A DNA stretch of 10,247 bases, taken from positions 1-10,247 of the forward strand of contig JAGHEC010000289.1 of NCBI GenBank assembly GCA_021159525.1, written 5' to 3'. A program made the translations under genes and the position numbers. Shown piece after piece: positions 7,192 to 10,247 of the stretch (positions are counted from its first letter, which is position 1; the number at the start of each line of letters is the position of its first letter). The DNA is from Deltaproteobacteria bacterium (GTDB taxonomy: Bacteria > Desulfobacterota > DSM-4660 > Desulfatiglandales > Desulfatiglandaceae). The notes beneath the pieces are model-generated. The model saw only the letters and a program-made list of their open reading frames with translations. It was not told where the DNA came from and ran no database searches.

Positions 7192-9143
7192 AGCGGCAGG
7201 TCTATCTTTCCATGAAATCGCTCGAGGAGGCCAAAGAGATATTCTTTTCCCGTTTTCACCCGGCACGGAGGACCGATAGTGAAAGAGTCAACAGCGAGGA
7301 CAGCGCAGACCGGGTGACGGCCGAAGCTGTTTTTGCCCGTCTTTCAGCCCCCTTGCATCATGTCTCGGCCATGGACGGGGTTGCCGTGAGGGCGGCGGAG
7401 ACCTTTGGCGCCACCGAACGTATTCCCAAGACGCTCGAGTTGGGCCGGGATGCGGTTTGGGTCAACACGGGCCAGCCGCTTCCCCCCGGCTTTGATGCCG
7501 TGATCATGGTGGAAAAGGTCCACGAGATGGACGACAGCCGCCTGGAAATACGCGGGCCGGCCTATCCCTGGCAGCATGTCCGCAAGGTGGGAGAGGACAT
7601 GGTGGCCACCCAGTTGCTCTTTCCTCAGAACCACCTGATCCGTCCCTATGATATAGGCGCCCTCATCAGCGGGGGGATTTTTTCTCTAAACGTCTGGCAG
7701 AGGCCCCGGGTGGCCATCATTCCGACCGGCTCTGAGCTTGTCCGGCACGCAGACGTGAAACAAGGACAGCCCCTGAAACAGGGGCAGGTGATCGAATACA
7801 ATTCACTGGTCCTTGCCGCCCTGGTCCGGGAATGCAAGGGTACGGCCATTATTTATGATGTAGTGCCGGATGTCCCGGAAGACATCCGGGCCGCCGTGAC
7901 CCGGGCCGTTGATTCCGACGCACATGTGGTGATCGTCAATGCCGGTTCATCGGCCGGAAGCAGGGACTACACCGTTCATATGATACGCGAAATAGGAGAG
8001 ATCATGGTCCATGGCGTTGCCATGATGCCTGGTAAGCCCACCATACTGGCCGCAGTCAAAGGGAAACCGGTCATTGGAAATCCCGGGTATGCAGTATCCG
8101 CGGCCCTCTCCTTTGACCAGTTTGTGAGGCCCCTCCTTTACGATCTCCAGGGATATCCGCAGCCGAAAGATGAGATCATCCGGGTCCGGCCCACACGAGA
8201 CATCCCGAGCAAGCTGGGGATCGAGGAATTCCTGCGGGTCAACATCGGAAAGGTGGACGATCGGTATGTGGCCACCCCCTTGGCCAGGGCCGCAGGCTCG
8301 ATCACCACGCTGACGCGGGCCGAAGGCATCGTGCGCATACCTCAGCTCTCAGAGGGAGTCACCCAGGATCAGGACATCGAGGCGCGGCTTCTGGTGCCTG
8401 AAGAGGCCCTGAAGCAGACAGTGGTAATCATCGGCAGCCACGATATTGCCATTGATATCCTGGCCGACGAAATCCGGAGAGAGGGACGCCACATCCGCAT
8501 CTCATCCGGCAATGTGGGGAGTCTCGGGGGAATTATCGCCCTCCGCAAGAGAACTTGTCACATGGCAGGGTCCCACCTGCTGGATACGGAAACCGGCGAG
8601 TACAACCTCTCGTATATCCGGCGATACGCAAAGGGGATCGCCATCACTGTTTTTCACCTCACCCTCAGGGATCAGGGATTGATGGTTGCAAGGGGAAACC
8701 CCAAAGGCATCAAAGGGATAGAGGATCTGACCCGGCCTGAGGTCTCTTTTGTAAACCGCCAGGCGGGATCAGGCACGCGGGTTCTTTTCGATTACCGGCT
8801 GAAACAGGCTGGAATTGCGCCCGATGCCATCAAAGGGTATGACCACGAGGAATTCACCCATATGGCCGTGGCGGTGGATGTCCTGAGCGGGGCCGCTGAC
8901 TGCGGCATGGGGATCTATGCGGCCGCCCGGGCCCTTGACCTGGATTTTGTTCCCATTGTGAGGGAACAGTACGATCTCCTGATCCCGAGCCGGCTCCTGG
9001 ATCAGGCCCCTGTCCAGGCCGTATTGGAAACCGCCCGATCCCCCCATTTCCGTGAACGGGTCATGGCCCTGGGCGGATATGATCCTTCAGAGAGCGGGGA
9101 GTTTTTTGCCGAGGTGGAGGAAAATGAAGATGTCGCAGCTTAG
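7188..9143 (+). CDS. MoeA-like protein fused to PBP-like (LysR-substrate-type) domain
   Basis: A 651-residue fusion. Residues 1 to about 405 are a MoeA paralogue: AMDGVAV (61-67), NTGQP (93-97), PTGSEL (179-184), NAGSSAGSRD (251-260), PGKPT (281-285) and GNPG (297-300). Residues about 411-640 are a periplasmic-binding-protein-like domain of the type (PF12727) often attached to MoeA or found in ModE-like regulators. Its hallmarks are CHMAGSHLLD (457-466) and NRQAGSGTR (523-531). There is no signal peptide, so this domain acts in the cytoplasm. It probably binds an oxyanion such as molybdate or tungstate, or a cofactor intermediate, but that is inference. Compared with the preceding MoeA, GDE has become GSE (181-183) and DIN has become EYN (203-205), so the catalytic pocket differs. 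The ATG overlaps the upstream stop, and GGAGG (7177-7181) lies six bases before it. Confidence 0.9.
   Translation: MKRQVYLSMKSLEEAKEIFFSRFHPARRTDSERVNSEDSADRVTAEAVFARLSAPLHHVSAMDGVAVRAAETFGATERIPKTLELGRDAVWVNTGQPLPPGFDAVIMVEKVHEMDDSRLEIRGPAYPWQHVRKVGEDMVATQLLFPQNHLIRPYDIGALISGGIFSLNVWQRPRVAIIPTGSELVRHADVKQGQPLKQGQVIEYNSLVLAALVRECKGTAIIYDVVPDVPEDIRAAVTRAVDSDAHVVIVNAGSSAGSRDYTVHMIREIGEIMVHGVAMMPGKPTILAAVKGKPVIGNPGYAVSAALSFDQFVRPLLYDLQGYPQPKDEIIRVRPTRDIPSKLGIEEFLRVNIGKVDDRYVATPLARAAGSITTLTRAEGIVRIPQLSEGVTQDQDIEARLLVPEEALKQTVVIIGSHDIAIDILADEIRREGRHIRISSGNVGSLGGIIALRKRTCHMAGSHLLDTETGEYNLSYIRRYAKGIAITVFHLTLRDQGLMVARGNPKGIKGIEDLTRPEVSFVNRQAGSGTRVLFDYRLKQAGIAPDAIKGYDHEEFTHMAVAVDVLSGAADCGMGIYAAARALDLDFVPIVREQYDLLIPSRLLDQAPVQAVLETARSPHFRERVMALGGYDPSESGEFFAEVEENEDVAA
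9116..9120 (+). promoter_or_regulatory. Ribosome binding site deciding the ModE-like start
   Basis: GGAGG lies nine bases before ATG 9130 but only three before ATG 9124, so the second ATG is the better start. The site is inside the end of the upstream fusion gene, indicating translational coupling. Confidence 0.65.
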
Positions 9144-9492
9144 GCTCAGATCAAGACAATGGATTGTGGATGATCAGGATCGGATTATTATGGGCGAGGG
9201 GAGAAAAGAGATCCTGGAGACCATCGAACGGACAGGCTCTATCAATCAGACCGCCAAGATCATGAAAATGTCGTACAAAGGGGTATGGAGCAAGATCAAG
9301 GTCACAGAGGAGTATCTGAACCTGAACATCGTGCATGCGGACCGGAAGATGGGGAGCCGGCTTACCAAGGAAGGGAAAGAACTTCTGGAAAAGTACCGTC
9401 TCTTGAAGGAGTCCTGTATTGAGGCGGACAACCAGTGTTTCAAGCAGGTGTTCGGCGGGGTCTGGCCCGTAGACGGAGAAGGCCGCAAATGA
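9130..9492 (+). CDS. ModE-type winged-helix DNA-binding protein, no molybdate-binding domain
   Basis: A 120-residue protein matching the N-terminal, DNA-binding part of ModE. The sequence MGEGRKEILETIERTGSINQ followed by TAKIMKMSYKGVWSKI (about 21-56) contains the LysR-like helix-turn-helix. It is followed by a wing with GSRLTKEGKELLEKY (75-89). Full ModE adds tandem molybdate-binding (MOP) domains for a length of about 260 residues; these are absent, and the reading frame ends cleanly without a sign of truncation. The metal signal must come from elsewhere, or the protein regulates without direct metal binding. The upstream fusion protein carries a candidate sensor domain. The gene overlaps the upstream stop by 14 bases and the next start by four (ATGA). 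It likely regulates molybdenum genes, perhaps through the inverted repeat at 5810-5840. Confidence 0.88.
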   Translation: MSQLRLRSRQWIVDDQDRIIMGEGRKEILETIERTGSINQTAKIMKMSYKGVWSKIKVTEEYLNLNIVHADRKMGSRLTKEGKELLEKYRLLKESCIEADNQCFKQVFGGVWPVDGEGRK

Positions 9493-10019
9493 AATCCCGG
9501 ACAGGTCCTCCCGTCGTTTCTATCGTGGGCTTCTCAGGATCAGGAAAGACCACGCTTTTGGAAAAATTGATTCGGGAGCTGATTGGCCGCGGTTGCCGGG
9601 TAGGAACCATCAAGCACGATGTTCATGGTTTTGACTTGGACAGGCCCGGAAAAGACAGTTGGCGGCACAAACAGGCAGGCGCCGTGGGCGTCATCATCTC
9701 CTCGCCCCGCCGAATCGGAATGGTCATGGATGTGGATCACGACCACCATCCGGAGCAATTAAAAAGGTTTTTTCCGCCTGTGGACATCATCCTTACAGAA
9801 GGCTACAAACAGGGAACCACGCCCAAAATCGAAATTTTTAGACTTGGTCTGAGGGATGAACCACTTTGCAGAGAAGACCCTCATCTCATCGGGATCGTCA
9901 CAGACGCGAACATCGACATCGGCGTGCCCCGCTTTTCCCTGGAGGGCATTCCCGACCTGGCCGGTTTTCTGATTCGCCGTTTTAGCCTGATCGCCAACAG
10001 GGCCGCTTCCAGGACCTGA
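9489..10019 (+). CDS. mobB: Molybdopterin-guanine dinucleotide biosynthesis adaptor MobB
   Basis: A 176-residue P-loop GTPase-like protein that assists MobA in attaching GMP to Mo-molybdopterin, giving the dinucleotide cofactor used by formate dehydrogenases and other DMSO-reductase-family enzymes. The Walker A motif is GFSGSGKTT (14-22). The family segments VGTIKHDVHGFDLDRPGKDS (38-57), WRHKQAGA (58-65) and DIILTEGYKQ (99-108), with KIEIFR (113-118), follow in the expected order. Length is normal for the family. The chosen ATG overlaps the upstream TGA, with GGAG at 9475-9478. An in-frame upstream ATG (9435) would add 18 arginine-rich residues that are just read-through of the previous gene. 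It is the last gene of the operon; mobA is not in the window. Confidence 0.93.
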   Translation: MKSRTGPPVVSIVGFSGSGKTTLLEKLIRELIGRGCRVGTIKHDVHGFDLDRPGKDSWRHKQAGAVGVIISSPRRIGMVMDVDHDHHPEQLKRFFPPVDIILTEGYKQGTTPKIEIFRLGLRDEPLCREDPHLIGIVTDANIDIGVPRFSLEGIPDLAGFLIRRFSLIANRAASRT

Positions 10020-10149
10020 CAGGCCCTAAGCTCGCCCATGGCGGCGAGCCGTCGCGCGAATCTTTCCTGCCCGACAGAAGCCTTGAATGGATGTCACGGC
10101 CCGGATGGGACAGACCTGCGTCAAGAATAGATCCAGCAGGGCGCCTTAC
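10020..10149. other. Non-coding stretch after mobB with short hairpin
   Basis: I see no supported gene here. GCTCGCC (10030-10036) and GGCGAGC (10043-10049) form a seven-pair stem with a six-base loop just after the mobB stop. No T-run follows it, so it is at best a weak or Rho-assisted stop, or an mRNA 3' stabiliser. Confidence 0.35.
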
Positions 10150-10235
10150 TGTAACCGTTCACGGGGTCTTGAGATCTCCCTGATACACTGATATGAGAAA
10201 ATCGCATCAGCTCAATAATTGGTGGGATAACAGCG
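10150..10235 (+). repeat. Dispersed intergenic repeat, copy 4
   Basis: TGTAACCGTTCACGGG (10150-10165) is identical to 5677-5692. After a 42-base spacer of unrelated sequence comes the core 10208-10235, which begins CAGCTCAATAATT. It matches the minus strand of 5784-5811 at 24 of 28 positions. The order and spacing of the two motifs (42 bases between them here, 35 at 5677-5742) show the same composite architecture, with a variable middle. The following bases, up to the window end, may form a further hairpin (GGTGG 10221-10225 with CCACC 10242-10246), so the element probably continues beyond the window. Confidence 0.65.
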
Positions 10236-10247
10236 ACCGTACCACCC

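Noticed and set aside
10038..10130. Short frame of 30 codons after mobB
   Set aside because: It has no ribosome binding site, begins inside a hairpin and encodes no recognisable motif.

Overview
The window looks like a chromosomal segment of an anaerobic deltaproteobacterium (Desulfobacterota, sulfate-reducer or syntroph type). This is an inference from gene content and protein style: an acyl-CoA ligase and an unusual thiolase, a PhoU-tailed Na/Pi cotransporter, and a molybdenum-cofactor operon with two tandem MoeA paralogues, one carrying a periplasmic-binding-protein-like tail. No ribosomal or housekeeping marker is present to fix the taxonomy. All recognised genes are on the + strand and the coding sequence is fairly GC-rich.

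Region 1 (1-3245) is fatty or aromatic acyl-CoA metabolism. The ligase (202-1779) and a thiolase-fold enzyme (1909-3114) are separated by a 129-base gap. That gap holds a perfect 16-base palindrome plus a third half-site, a likely operator for the thiolase gene. A strong hairpin terminator (3157-3193) closes the unit. Region 2 (3246-5669) holds a Na/Pi cotransporter family protein and a CxxCxxCC (YkgJ-type) cysteine-cluster protein.

Region 3 (5670-5931) is a non-coding block made largely of a composite repeat. It runs into an inverted repeat, TGATATA-N17-TATATCA, that overlaps a possible extended -10 promoter. Region 4 (5932-10019) is a compact operon with 4- to 14-base overlaps: moeA, moeA-PBP fusion, a ModE-type DNA-binding protein without the molybdate-binding domain, and mobB. 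Together these would insert Mo (or W) into molybdopterin, support the guanine-dinucleotide form of the cofactor, and probably regulate these steps in response to the metal. Region 5 (10020-10247) is non-coding and ends in another copy of the repeat.

The most unusual structure is the repeat family. Its core, reading GTAACAGCTCAATAA in one orientation, occurs at the window start, twice as an inverted pair at 5728-5815, and again at 10208-10235. A separate 16-base motif, TGTAACCGTTCACGGG, precedes it at 5677 and 10150. The copies at 5784 and 10208 face each other across the whole molybdenum operon. No wholly new defence or catalytic system is evident; the best leads are the repeat family, the candidate ModE operator, the split sensor/regulator arrangement, and a thiolase with HNPF in place of NEAF.
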